Part shown: in pieces, positions 10,401 to 19,210 of the stretch | Numbering within the stretch: the stretch's first letter is position 1 | How the letters are laid out: every line of letters begins with the position of its first letter | Assembly (NCBI RefSeq): GCF_018143015.1 | Contig: NC_054754.1 | Coordinates: 26,066,330 to 26,130,329 of the forward strand | Reading direction: 5' to 3' | From: Lytechinus variegatus | Lineage: Eukaryota; Echinodermata; Echinoidea; Temnopleuroida; Toxopneustidae | Length of the DNA stretch: 64,000 bases | Notes under the pieces: generated by a model | What the model was told of the DNA's origin: nothing | Database searches by the model: none | The model's input: only the letters and a program-made list of their open reading frames with translations | Translations under genes and position numbers: made by a program

Positions 10401-11840
10401 TGCTGGAGCAGGCCATGAGAAATATACATGAGGGAGTATACATCCGTTTCCGTGCAGATGGAGGACTCTTCAACCTTAGACGCTTTAAGGCTCACACCAA
10501 AACTCGGGAATATCTTGTACGTGAACTGCTTTTTGCAGATGACTGTGCTCTAGTAGCACACAGCCAGCAGGATTTACAACGCATCACTACATGCTTCTCG
10601 GAATCAGCTCAGTTATTTGGCCTATCTATCAGCATGAAAAAGACTGAGGTATTGTTCCAACCTGCACCTCAAGCGGAATACTCTCCTCCGGTCATATTCA
10701 TTGAGGGTTCAGAGCTAAATGCTGTCAAGCACTTTACGTACCTGGGAAGTACTATTTCAAATGATGCTAGACTTGACAAGGAAATTGACAATAGACTCTC
10801 TAAAGCAAACAGTGCTTTTGGCAGACTACGAAGGAGAGTCTGGAACAATCATCACCTTAAAACAGAGTCTAAATTGAGCGTCTATAGAGCTGTTGTCATC
10901 TCAACACTCCTGTACGGGGCAGAGTCCTGGACTTTGTACCGCCGTCACATACGCCTCCTAGAGCGTTTCCACCAACGATGTCTCCGAAGCATCTTCAGGA
11001 TTCGCTGGCAAGACCATGTGACAAACGTTGAGGTTCTTAAAAGAGCAGGCTTGCCAAGTATCGAAGCCATCTTCATACAATTGCAGCTGCGTTGGGCTGG
11101 GCATGTCTACAGAATGGAGGAAAACCGCCTTCCCAAGATTTTGCTCTTTGGTGAACTTTGCTCCGGCAAGCGGAAGAGAGGTGCACCTCGTAAACGCTAC
11201 AAAGACTCTCTAAAGTGCAACCTGTCCTTGTGTAACATCAGCCATGATATGTGGGAAGCGCATGCAGTGAATCGAAATGCATGGAGGCAACGCACCAAGA
11301 AGGCAACTGCTTCCTTCGAAGCAGGACGTCGTGCAGCCTTAGAGGAAGGACGCAGAAGGCGGAAGGCCCGTATTTCCACTCAGGACGCTGCCCCCCATGA
11401 GCAAGTCCATCCATGTCCAAGATGTGGGAGAGTGTGTCTCTCCAAAATTGGACTTTATAGTCACAAAAAGTCATGTAAATCTTCCTAATCTTCGCTTGCG
11501 AAGTTCAGCCATTAGTATTAGTTAGTATGGAGTTCTAAGATACTGCCATCCCCTTAACCTACCCAACCCAAGTTCTACCCTGCCTGCATGGAATTAGCTT
11601 TTACCCACTGGCGGATCCAGGGGGTACAAACCTTCTTTTTTGTTTGGCTTGTCAAATTTTTCCTTGGGAAAATGTGCCCCCCCCCCTTCTTTGAAAAATC
11701 CTGGATCTGCCCCTGCTTTTACCTGATGCTTCTAGAACTTGTATCTTGATATCACTTCTTTCCTTCTGTAGAAGATGAGCAGCAATTAGCCCTCCCAGAC
11801 CTCCTCCAACAATGATCACATCATAAAGTTCAGCCATCAT
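1498..11840 (-). CDS. Flavin-containing amine oxidase-like protein, 5' four coding exons (partial)
   Basis: Exons on the minus strand are 11,840-11,723, 4,668-4,581, 3,046-2,872 and 1,612-1,498. All are bounded by AG/GT, and the phases agree (1, 2, 0, 1), giving 165 residues. The start MMAELYDVIIVGGGLGG is a classic Rossmann FAD-binding GxGxxG motif, followed by an acidic strand end (VLEASDRV). Exon 2 ends DIGVSRVG where monoamine oxidases have a D-G-G-x-x-V-G motif. Exon 3 carries IKEFGLETYPHFDKG, and exon 4 the W(E)DTTMEQF helix seen in MAO proteins. The usual RVGGR phosphate/flavin motif reads RVCSS, so the protein is divergent and activity is uncertain. The catalytic C-terminal half is not in the window. 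A strong acceptor just before the start (exon edge 11,853) implies an upstream non-coding exon. Intron 1 hosts a young LINE, and intron 2 holds a minisatellite. Confidence 0.78.
1952..2145. mobile_element. Short inverted-repeat MITE (about 194 bp)
   Basis: The left arm (GGAGGGTTCACAAAGATTTT, then a run with GACTTAGAGTCGCACTTAA) is mirrored on the right, where the reverse complement reads GGGTGTTTCACAAAGATTTT and then GACTTGAGTCGCACTTTAA. Arms are about 50 bp with few mismatches around a roughly 90-bp loop. There is no coding potential. The GGGTGTTTCA(C/T)A end resembles the MITE at 50,217-50,382. A clean target duplication was not identified. Confidence 0.7.
2207..2592. repeat. Foldback repeat, copy 1 ('gtctaatgccattccgtc' family)
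   Basis: The two halves are inverted copies of each other. The left half is a string of short pyrimidine-rich phrases (tcgtccactcaccacatgg, agtctaatgccattccgtct, ctaataaccagttagtcc). The right half gives the reverse complement in reverse order, meeting at an 'aaagtgttgattgtgcaaaa' centre near 2,375. Further copies lie at 12,905-13,292 and 31,098-31,393. The frames are open by chance in places, but there is no protein family. Confidence 0.8.
3285..4210. repeat. 18-bp minisatellite (GGGAGTGGAAGTGAGAT unit)
   Basis: A near-perfect tandem array of the 18-bp unit TGGGAGTGGAAGTGAGAT runs from about 3,285 to 3,835. It decays into a GGAAGTGGGAGT-like purine-rich stretch to about 4,210. Because the unit length is a multiple of three, long frames stay open in several phases (for example 333 codons, Ser/Pro/His/Thr-rich, on the minus strand). 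This is a repeat artefact, not a gene. It lies in intron 2 of the amine-oxidase-like gene. Confidence 0.93.
4240..4580. other. Intronic stretch, nothing recognised
   Basis: Part of intron 2 of the amine-oxidase-like gene. Two short inverted phrases (aaaactgtcattgt near 4,434 and acaatgacagtttt near 4,498) suggest a small hairpin repeat about 80 bp long. No other structure was seen. Confidence 0.4.
4760..6310. mobile_element. 1.55-kb compound inverted-repeat element
   Basis: The outer ends match as inverted repeats: GTTAACTTTCAAATGACACC at 4,760 and GGTGTCATTTGAAAGTTGAC ending at 6,310. The match continues through the phrases 'gcttgagc..gcac' and 'cactgggcagtgct', and on to 'gtgttcatgagagtcaggag' near 5,058 opposite its mirror at 5,975. 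A second, diverged direct copy of the left arm follows at about 5,195-5,430, so the element is partly duplicated inside. No transposase frame was found. It lies in intron 1 of the amine-oxidase-like gene. Confidence 0.75.
6311..7537. other. Intronic stretch, weak repeats only
   Basis: Part of intron 1 of the amine-oxidase-like gene. From about 7,020 to 7,440 there are loose repeats of a phrase like 'aggacccctatttacaag..attgctaataa', too diverged to define a unit. No coding frame is convincing. Confidence 0.4.
7538..7629. repeat. 92-bp target-site duplication, left copy
   Basis: Identical over 92 bp to 11,526-11,617, in direct orientation, immediately flanking the LINE. It starts TATGGAGTTCTAAG and ends CACTGGCGGATC. 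The last 24 bp include a duplicated piece of the hAT MITE end and its GCTTTTACC target site, so this copy was made from the right-hand locus or vice versa during LINE insertion. Confidence 0.93.
7630..11525 (+). mobile_element. Full-length APE-type LINE (non-LTR retrotransposon), apparently young
   Basis: A 3.9-kb element with a GC-richer 5' UTR (7,630-8,242), one long open frame coding for endonuclease, reverse transcriptase and a C-terminal zinc knuckle, a short 3' UTR, and an 'attagtattagttagt' tail instead of poly(A). It is flanked by an exact 92-bp direct repeat and has an uninterrupted frame, both signs of recent insertion. Orientation is opposite to the host amine-oxidase-like gene whose intron 1 it occupies. 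The clade is not settled: the single-ORF layout and C-terminal RWAGHVYRM block resemble RTE/Nimb-type elements. Confidence 0.95.
8243..11488 (+). CDS. LINE polyprotein: AP endonuclease, reverse transcriptase, C-terminal zinc finger
   Basis: The open frame begins upstream of 8,129, but the first ATG is at 8,243, giving 1,081 residues. The endonuclease occupies roughly residues 10-275, with LACWNVRT, the SEVR acidic residue, GDFNAR near 167, IDFIL near 236 and TDHR near 262. The reverse transcriptase spans about 500-830, with the first catalytic Asp in LTKAFDSV near 650, GVKQGCVLAPTLF, and FADD near 763 (Phe in place of the usual Tyr). A linker with RWAGHVYRMEENRLPK follows, then a basic stretch. 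The C-terminus is a C-x2-C-x12-H-x4-C finger, CPRCGRVCLSKIGLYSHKKSC in two pieces (CPRCGRVCLSKIGLY + SHKKSC). All catalytic motifs are present with no stop. The product would act by target-primed reverse transcription of its own RNA. Confidence 0.95.
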   Translation: MRAKKLSTDSKMKNMNLACWNVRTLLDNNASNRPQRRSALLAHELRRLDVDIAALSEVRLLEQGSLIEQNAGYTLYWSGRPSGSRRIHGVGLMIKNSIASNLSSLPVGHSERIMSLRLPLLGQEHATIVSAYAPTLDADPSDKDNFYADLRLIIERTPPKDKLVILGDFNARVGKDYQTWKGILGRHGVGKCNDNGRLMLELCAEKQLTVTNTLFQQKDRYKTTWMHPRSKHWHMIDFILVRQRDVKDILHTRVMRSADCNTDHRLVRSKVRFHLKPKPRKRTGVVPSHKLDVNKLQSPMHREKYQEALQDYLGECDPSLNNDPEQMWEQMKKAVLHTSNEVLGPCPKRSKDWFDENDEEISNLLAKKRSAFQSHLADPSCDRKKAAYRQVCSLVQRKLRNIRNNWWKETAKRIQLYADNGDTRNFYEALKSVYGPTFHVQCPLRSADGKSLCTDKESILNRWSEHFESLFNANRQVSADAISNITQQPLQEELDRYPSLQEVEKAINQMKCNKAPGVDGIPPEALKYGGPALHSKLHELFRVCWEQGKIPSDLRDAVITTLYKNKGEKADCSNYRGITLLSIAGKDLARILLNRLQPTIAEPNLPESQCGFRANRSTTDMIFVLRQLQEKCIEQNKGLYVTFVDLTKAFDSVSREGMWKILEKLGCPPRFISIVKQLHVGQRGQVRYKSDLSNSFVISTGVKQGCVLAPTLFSIFFGMMLEQAMRNIHEGVYIRFRADGGLFNLRRFKAHTKTREYLVRELLFADDCALVAHSQQDLQRITTCFSESAQLFGLSISMKKTEVLFQPAPQAEYSPPVIFIEGSELNAVKHFTYLGSTISNDARLDKEIDNRLSKANSAFGRLRRRVWNNHHLKTESKLSVYRAVVISTLLYGAESWTLYRRHIRLLERFHQRCLRSIFRIRWQDHVTNVEVLKRAGLPSIEAIFIQLQLRWAGHVYRMEENRLPKILLFGELCSGKRKRGAPRKRYKDSLKCNLSLCNISHDMWEAHAVNRNAWRQRTKKATASFEAGRRAALEEGRRRRKARISTQDAAPHEQVHPCPRCGRVCLSKIGLYSHKKSCKSS
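11526..11617. repeat. 92-bp target-site duplication, right copy
   Basis: Exact direct repeat of 7,538-7,629, immediately after the LINE tail. It overlaps the first 12 bp of the hAT-type MITE at 11,606-11,715, which shows that the MITE was already there when the LINE inserted. Confidence 0.93.
11606..11715. mobile_element. 110-bp hAT-type MITE inserted on a splice donor
   Basis: The left end CACTGGCGGATCCAGG and the reverse-complemented right end CAGGGGCAGATCCAGG form a 16-bp imperfect terminal inverted repeat. An exact 8-bp duplication, CTTTTACC, flanks it at 11,598-11,605 and 11,716-11,723. An 8-bp duplication with CA-rich inverted ends is characteristic of hAT transposons. The duplicated 8-mer is the 5' splice site of the amine-oxidase-like exon 1 (minus strand G|GTAAAAG), so two copies of the donor now exist. 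Confidence 0.9.
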
Positions 11841-12313
11841 TCAAAACAAGCAGCTGAAGAAAAAAGATTAAAAGATGAAGCATATATCCATTCAATTAAA
11901 GTAGTAGGCCTCCACCATACACACGGCTACCCAGTACTATTTGTGCGCCGATCTTCATGCAAAGAATTTGTTTACACATAAATCAGATCTAGATTATCTG
12001 AATGAATGCAACAGTCCCCCCCGGGGGGGGGGGGAGGAATAAGATACTTTTTGGATGTGGATGTGCCTCTGCTCCCCTCTCAAAAAAGTGATACATTTAG
12101 GCCTATAGCTACCTCCTTGCTCAAAACAGGGGCTATAAGGAAGCTAAATGGCTATAAATTTAAAGAAATTCATTTTGAGGGTCTAGGGAGCTAAAGAGCT
12201 CATGGGCAGAGCTAATTTGGAGGGTTTAAGGAGCTAAAAATTAATTGGCAAAATCCCATTTTGGAGGGTCTAGAAGATCCTGGTAAGTGGTAATACATGT
12301 ACATTTCTCATAT

Positions 12314-12527
12314 GGTGTTGCAAGAAACTTGCGATCAATCGCAAGTCTATTTTCGCTCCCAAGATCAATCATTACTTTTGACATTAATTGCAAATTTTAG
12401 ACTAATTGCTAATCTGCTTCTTGAAACAAGAAGTGTAATCTGATTTGCTGCAACTAACGTTGATCTATCAGTTGTAAAATTGCAACAAAATATTTGCAAT
12501 TGATCACAAATATTTTCTTGCAACACC
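12314..12527. mobile_element. 214-bp MITE with GGTGTTGCAAGAAA ends
   Basis: The left end GGTGTTGCAAGAAACTTGCG is mirrored by the right end, whose reverse complement reads GGTGTTGCAAGAAAATATTT. The following GATCAAT(C/T)GCAA block is also mirrored. A related internal phrase, 'gcttcttgaaacaag', recurs at about 54,920, so the family is dispersed. It is non-coding. Confidence 0.72.
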
Positions 12528-12904
12528 CCCTAAGACTCTATAAACAATAGAGCCAACACAGTTAGGGAGCCCTAATCAATTAGTATGCACGGGTCCGGTC
12601 AGAGTCAGGTCTTCCAAAGTTTCAATGGCTAAGCTATGATTGCAGCTTTGCCCTATTAGGAGGCCAGGAAGCGAGTGTTCTCGGGTGCTGTGGACTTGCG
12701 TAATGTTTTATTTGCACATCAATGGAGCGAGACAGAAGCGATTGGTGTATAATCAGAATTCTAGTTAAAACCGTCTATCATGAGAGAGACCTGAGAATGT
12801 TGAAAATGGGCATTGTCACAGCGTCAGAAACCCTTGTCAGTGTGTGGATTGAGTGCCCCCCACCCAACCATGTCAATACACAATTCAAGCTTCTTGTCGT
12901 ATTT

Positions 12905-13292
12905 ATGAAATTGCCAACTCGTCTACTACCATTTGGTCTATCATCAGTTCGTCTACTCACCACATGGTCTACTTTCATTCAGTCTAATGCCTTTCCGTCT
13001 CATGACCAGTTGGTCCAATAGCCATTTACTCCATATACCATTTGTTCTAATTAAACTAAAGTGTTTATTGTGCAAAATGAATAAAAAGAAAATGGGTATT
13101 AGACCAACTGGTTATTGGACAAAATGGTAATAGATGAAATGGTGATTAGACGAAGTGCTGAAAGGATCAAATGATCATTGGACCAAATAGTTGTTAGATG
13201 AAATGGTGATGGACGGAATGGCATTAGACTAAATGAAGGTAGTTCATGTGGTGAGAGGACGAGTTGGCAGTGGACGAATTGGCAATTTAACA
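12905..13292. repeat. Foldback repeat, copy 2
   Basis: Same layout as 2,207-2,592: left-half phrases such as tcgtctactcaccacatgg and agtctaatgcctttccgtct are mirrored by ggcattagactaaatgaagg and gtggacgaattggcaattt. The 'aaagtgtttattgtgcaaaa' centre is near 13,065. Both halves are complete, making it the best-preserved of the three copies. Confidence 0.8.
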
Positions 13293-14117
13293 TTATTTCT
13301 ACTGTCAGTGTTACTTATATAGTTAGTGATATACTGACTAGCATTGTATTAACGTGCGCATGCATTTGAAATTAAATACTCTTTAATCTTTCATCCTTTC
13401 AAAGGTAATTTGTCAAGATGAAAACGACCCATAACACATTTTCAGTTTTTACTTTTTCAAAACAACAAAATATGGTTAAAATAGCTGATCAGTGATTTTT
13501 CAATTTTTTCCATAAAACCATTTTCACGTGACCAAAATATTTCACATGTGCAGAGGGGTGCAATCGGAAGGTGATATCGTAAAAAAGAAAACTGCTCTCA
13601 GCAAAAATTTGATTAATTTTTTTATAGGTATTTCTGCATTCATGGTGGAAGTTTGATGAATTCTGAGAAAAGTACTGCATTTGATATGAATGAATTTATG
13701 AAATGTGTTCGGTAATATGATCCACTGACATTATCAGAGTCTAACTTTGTTAATGTTATTAAAGTCAGTAACATTGATACTGAGTCTGTGATTCTGTCTG
13801 ATATTTATAGTTAAAAAATAAAATTAAAGGGGCCAGGGTGTTTGACTTTGTCTGAATCAGTAAATCAAAGAATGTTTGAAAGTTTCTTAAAATCCTAATG
13901 TTCAATTCAATTGCCTAGGCCCTATTTAATTTTACCAACTTTAAAAACTACAGCCAGACCCATGTAATTATTTTATCAAAACGCCTTGCTTTCAAAAGTT
14001 TTTTGTCTAGCCATGTAGAAACTCAGGGGCGTAGCCGTAGGCTGAGGTGTACTGAATGTACATGCACCCACCCGCTGAGGTAGAGCAGTTCCGACAGCGG
14101 TGGCTACATGTACATGA
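13293..14117. other. Stretch with nothing recognised
   Basis: AT-rich sequence without a gene-like frame, a clear repeat pair or RNA signature. It is upstream of the coding part of the amine-oxidase-like gene and may be in its 5' intron, since an upstream non-coding exon is implied. Confidence 0.4.
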
Positions 14118-14940
14118 AGGGCTGTTATCAATGTCTTTATCGCTAGTCCTGTCGATAATCGCTTGTGTTTTGCCACTTAGTGATATCGATAACCTTTCTC
14201 TCGTCAATAATACCCGCTATTATGTTGGGACACAGTGATTTTCCGCGATTTCACGAAATTCATGTAAACAGCCCTCTGAAAGTGGCTTTTCAAGTGGGAA
14301 ATCACGGAAAACGTGTTTTTCCTCAAACTGCACAGAACAGAAACAGAAATTACTCCAAAATGTCGACGAAATATGAATACAAAATACTATCCACAAAACA
14401 CAATCTCACCCCCCCCCTTCGCTATTATTATAGCGAAATGGGGGTGAGGTCGTGACAATCCAAACATCGTGACTGCACTCTACTCCATTTGATAAGAAAC
14501 ATCGCAAGCACAAACTCAAATTAAGCAAAGTACCAACTAACATAGAAGGCGACTAGCACTCAGCCTAGCCATGTGTTGCTGACCTCTACATTTGAAGATG
14601 TCCAGCATGATATCAAAATAGCGGATAGGCGAAAGACGTTGACTGCTCAGAACGATGTCCAAAAAGCCCCAAACTGATCAATAAAACTTCATCCAACCCT
14701 ACAATAAATATGTTTGTTAAAAGATGTTACGTAGTCATTTACATCCGATGAACGCAGATTTTGAAGCATTCTTGGTACAGCACTTGGCAGATATAAATTT
14801 TGATCAACACGAGTATGTGACATCGCTATAAATGCATAAAAAATGTGCATTGATTATGTTCTTTTGTCGATAGTTATCGATATAGGCAAGGCATTTTTAG
14901 CATGATATCGACAGAGAATTTTCTAAATGATAACAGCCCT
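14118..14940. mobile_element. 823-bp element with AGGGCTGTTATCA ends
   Basis: AGGGCTGTTATCA at 14,118-14,130 is exactly mirrored by TGATAACAGCCCT at 14,928-14,940. Further in, both ends carry ATCGATAA/TTATCGAT phrases, so the inverted repeat is longer and imperfect. No transposase frame is present. Ends starting (C)AGGGCTG with an A/T-rich neighbour fit a hAT-like element, but I could not see an unambiguous 8-bp duplication. Confidence 0.65.
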
Positions 14941-15187
14941 AGTGGTGGCAAGCAAAATAAAATTTTTACCCCTTCTTCTGCTTTCAACAGCTTATTTCCA
15001 AACTTTAGTTTAATATCTCCCCAAGATGTGCACTCTCCCATACCACTTTATTTCCACCTCCCCAGGATGTGCACCTCCCCATGCTCAAACCAGCCTTCTT
15101 CTTCTTCCAGTCTGGTACAGTCCGCCACTGGCGTATTGTCATGCCTTTGACCCATTCACACTAGTGCAGAGTTGGTATGTTAAAGAG

Positions 15188-15385
15188 GCGCGATAGCTCA
15201 GTCGGTAGAGCGGGGGATTTGTATTGCGGTGACCCGGGTTCGATTCCCACTTGGTGCGCTAGTGCCCTTTGGTAAGGCATTAATCCTCAGTACCAGGTCC
15301 TTCGGAGAGGACCTTAAACTGTTGGTCCCCTGGTTGCTTGCTTACAAGCATTCATGCTTTCATAGCAGTCAGGTAAAAAAAATCA
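15188..15385 (+). mobile_element. tRNA-derived SINE
   Basis: The head is a tRNA-like sequence with an A box (TAGCTCAGTCGG, 15,194-15,205) and a B box (GGTTCGATTCC, 15,237-15,247) at the spacing used by RNA polymerase III. The anticodon arm does not fold as in a functional tRNA. It is followed by a tRNA-unrelated body (ggtaaggcattaatcctcag, ccttcggagaggacctta) and an A-rich end near 15,375. This is a SINE, not a tRNA gene. Confidence 0.8.
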
Positions 15386-16016
15386 CCACCATTCCAATCA
15401 CTAACCTCGCACACCGAACCCTGTTTGGATCTGGATTTATGAGCATTCAGCAAACATCGCTTCATTACAGAAGTAGGCTAACGTTTGCCAAAACTTCTCA
15501 AGCTACTCAACAGGGCTCTTCCCAGTGAAATTTTTTTACAAGGGCAGTAATATTCAAAGAAAAAAAAAGCACCCAATTTAAGATTTCAAATGAAAATTTT
15601 TAATTTTCTCAAACACTATGTACCAAGCTTTTGATCTGACAGAAAAATATGAAATAAAAAAGAAACTGGATTTATTAATATAAATTTTGCCCTCACCTAA
15701 TATGGTCATCAGTACATCTCTTTAAAGAAGTCTTATGGAAGCATGCATTTGTTCTTGTAAAAGTTTAATTGCAGACCAAGTTTTATACTTTAACCTTATT
15801 CTGCAGTGTTTCTATTGTTCTGTCATGATGTCATCAATACTTAAATTATGTTTATGCCAAAGTTATATGCACTAGAAATTCTGTTCATATAATTCAAAAT
15901 TGAAAGAACGTGTTTTTATTTAATGCTAAAAAAATCAAACTTTCATGTCTTGCATAAATATTCATAACCACAAGTTGCTGAATTATACTAGTTGATATTT
16001 TTTTAATTGTACATTA

Positions 16017-16249
16017 GGGCTATTCCACGGTTACTCACGTTACATTTGGAGACACCTTGACTCATACTTGGAGCTGTAACTCCTTTATTATTGATAGGAA
16101 CTAAACATCTCCATATCACAACAAAGTACACAGTCTGACTATCCTTTGTATAAAAACAAAACTTGGGAAATTCTATTATGCTCCTGGCAAATCTTTGGAA
16201 TGTGTCGGTTACTCACGTTACAGATTTGTCCCAACCTGTGGAATTGCCC
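16017..16249. mobile_element. 233-bp MITE with GGGC(T/A)ATTCCAC ends
   Basis: GGGCTATTCCACGG at the left is mirrored on the right by a sequence whose reverse complement is GGGCAATTCCACAGG. The tetranucleotide ATTA lies directly outside both ends and may be the target duplication. Inside, the 17-bp phrase CGGTTACTCACGTTACA occurs twice in direct orientation (near 16,027 and 16,205). It is non-coding. Confidence 0.62.
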
Positions 16250-18138
16250 ATTAGGAAAGTCTATTAATAGCTGCTATTTGAACAGAATGGTAAAATTGAC
16301 ATCTCATCAATATATCTACTTTTATCGCTAGGGAAATCATTTTTGGTGTGGAAATGATATCTGATTTTTTTCTATTTAAGATTTTGCAAGTATATTTCTT
16401 CAATATTCAGTCAAAATTTCCAAATTTTTTTTACTCCTATTTTAAGATTGATTTTCATGTCTTTTTTAAAGTAAAATCAGAAGATTGAACTGAAATACAT
16501 ATTTCACAGACATACTTCGTCATCTAATTAATTCAGAAATATGGCTTTATATAAATTCAAATTTTAATCTGTGAATCTTATGTTATTTGCTGAACTTATA
16601 TATGTTTAATTTTTGTAAAGTTCAGTGGTATTTTATTGTGTACTTTTCAATGTTATTAAATATTCCTTTGAGTTACCATAATTTGTATTATCTACCGTAT
16701 TTGTCTAGTAGTACTCTCATATTTTCCATTCATTTTATTTTGTTCCTGTGTCTTCATAGTTAAAGGTATTGTTTAACTTTGTGAGCAGCCGATTTAAAAG
16801 ATTCTCAAACCAAGATGAAACATGTGTACAAGTGCATGTATTACTAATAGAACTATTAAACCCTGAAAACAACCACTATTGAGAATGAAAAGCTAAAACT
16901 ACAAAGCAAACCCCGATTTTGTAATAAATAGTACACATATGTGTATGGGATGAAATTAGGATGGTGTTTCCGGTCACTTTATATTTCAATTTTTGAAGCA
17001 CTAAATATTTATTTTCGAACGCAATTTTTTCTGGGCTTCATTTTTGTAACATATCACAGACACAGGTGACCTTCTAGCTCAGATTTTTTAAAAGTCAAAC
17101 CAATTAAGTTCCATCTTCTCCTCTCTGTTTGCTGTTCCATTTGTTGTGTGATTGAGCTTGTGTTATTCCCATCTTCAGTTGAACATATTCCCCCATAAAA
17201 TGTATCATTTTCAACCCCACAACTGGTGGCAGCGGTGGGATACATTATTTTCTACCACTAAACTCGACCTTACAATGGTCAAAGCATATCCCTTACAGAC
17301 ATAGACCTAACGTTAGAGATCTATTTATCTGTCTACACACCCTACACATCTGTAATCGATTCATGACATTGGACCACTTTTCCAAACCGCGAAACAGCAA
17401 TTTCCCCTGGCCTTGTCCACGTCCACGGCCCGACGCGGCTACGACACGTCACGGTCATTCTCATGCCGGTGGTTCGGGGGGCGAGCCGACGTTACTCCCA
17501 TCTCGAAAAAGCACAAAGCCAAAATAACGTTACGCCGGTTATGAATGTTTAATTTTGCGCATTTAGGAATTTTCCACTAAAATATGACCGAAAATAATTT
17601 GATCAATTAATTACCTTTATCCAATTCTGAATTTACCAGCAGGAGCAGTAACGTAACCAGGTAGGATTTAACTTAGGGTGAGTTACATATGATTTTTCCT
17701 GTCTCTAGCCAGTCCCTGACCGTTCCCGGTCGATCAGCTGAGATTATAGTTCTGCGTGGCGATATGTGTCGCGAGATATCGAGACATTACTACAGGGCTA
17801 TTCGATGCCGGTGGGGGGGGGGGACACACCCCCCCCCCCCAAAAAAAAGGAAAACATACACTCCGCCACTCTTACCATTGAACCTCCACCCTAGACAGCT
17901 GGCAGCTGTCTGTTTCTAGGAGTTTTTGAAAGAAAAAAATATTTCTTTTAGTTTCTCTGTATTTGGTGAGTGGAGCCAACGGAGTTCAGCTGAACAACCA
18001 AACAGAGAAAGTAGCATATTTGGTCTACCTCCACCCCACCCCCGATAAACAAAGCATAATATATAAGAAGGAAAAGGAGAGAGAGAAAAAAACTATTAAA
18101 AAAAAAGGGGGGGACCTGAGGGCCGGACCTCACCAACG
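16250..18138. other. Stretch with no recognised gene; CpG-rich patch inside
   Basis: Mostly AT-rich. From about 17,380 to 17,800 the sequence becomes clearly richer in CpG (for example cccgacgcggctacgacacg). This could be a promoter region, perhaps for the unseen 5' exon of the amine-oxidase-like gene, but there is no direct proof. A 63-codon minus frame at 17,054-17,245 was not recognised. G/C homopolymer runs occur at 17,811-17,840. Confidence 0.35.
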
Positions 18139-18139
18139 G

Positions 18140-19210
18140 CAGTGGCGTACCATGGGTCACAGCATGGGGGGGGGGCACAAGCAAAAATAAGCGCGCTCAG
18201 TTGCCAGGTATTCTGGCCTATTTAAAGACATTTTAAGCTAAACGGATATGTATCTCATTGATCAAAATTGCGAGCGCGAAGCGCGAGCTAAAAAATTTGT
18301 ATGTTCAGACCTAAAAAGGGACATTATGATAAAATTTATGTAATCATGATATGTCCCTGTCTCGTTTAAAAATGCGAGCGCGAAGTGCGAGCTGAAATTT
18401 TTGTATATAGTGACCCCAAATGGAGATTTGAAGGACTATATTTTAGGATTCCATTAAGAGTATACATAGTTCACCATAGTCATCTAATGCCAAGTGCCAA
18501 GCGCTTGCTGATTTTGTTAGAATAACATCTGAACACACGAAGCATTTTTTGTAGTCATAGCAATCATGATTGTCATACGCAAAATAATCAAGCGAAAATT
18601 TAGGAAATTCAGACCTGAAGAGGTCTGAATTTCTATTGTTCTTCTATTTGAAGGAATTCACGAAAACCATGCGTATTTCACTAACCAAATGATGCGAGCA
18701 CGAAGCGCGAGCTGAAATTTTTGTATATGCCTATATTGAACCCAAACATGGACATGTTAAGGATTGTTTTTTAAGGGATCCATTAAGTGTACATAGCTCA
18801 CCATAGTCATCTAATGCGAGTGCCAAGCGCTTGCTGATTTTGTTAGAATTATATCTGAACAAATGAAGCACTTTTTGTAGTCATAGTAATCATGATTATA
18901 ATACGCATCTCTCTAATCAAATATTGCGAAGCGCGAGCTGAAAATTTAGGAAATTCAGACCTGAAGCGCGAAGAAGGGCATTCTAAGGATTGTTTGTAGG
19001 AATTCACTGAGACCATACGTCTTTCACTAACTAAATGATGCGTGTGCGAAGCGTGAGCTGAATTTTTTTGATATTCAGATCAGCCAGGGACATTTTAAGT
19101 TTATTTTCTATGAGTGCATCCTTAAATAAATTTATTTCATCTGGATATTTTGCAATGGATGAATTTATCTTTTACATGAAAACATTGACTTGGAGTTTAC
19201 GCCCAGCAAC
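18140..19210 (+). mobile_element. hAT-like non-autonomous element with GCGAAGC repeats (left part)
   Basis: It starts with CAGTGGCGTACCATGGGTCA, the same terminus as the element at 52,221 (CAGTGGCTTACCGTGGGTCA). The interior repeats a module built around GCGAGCGCGAAGCGCGAGC every 100-200 bp (near 18,270, 18,375, 18,695, 18,925, 19,045). The shared neighbours are 'gctgaaatttttgtata' and 'cattctaaggattg'. Its right end was not found with a matching duplication; another CAGTGGCG terminus begins at 19,211. No protein is encoded. Confidence 0.68.

Noticed and set aside
15188-15262. Functional tRNA gene
   Set aside because: A and B boxes are present, but the anticodon stem does not pair properly and a SINE body follows.
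17054-17245. 63-codon minus frame as a gene or exon
   Set aside because: No recognisable domain and no supporting neighbouring exons.
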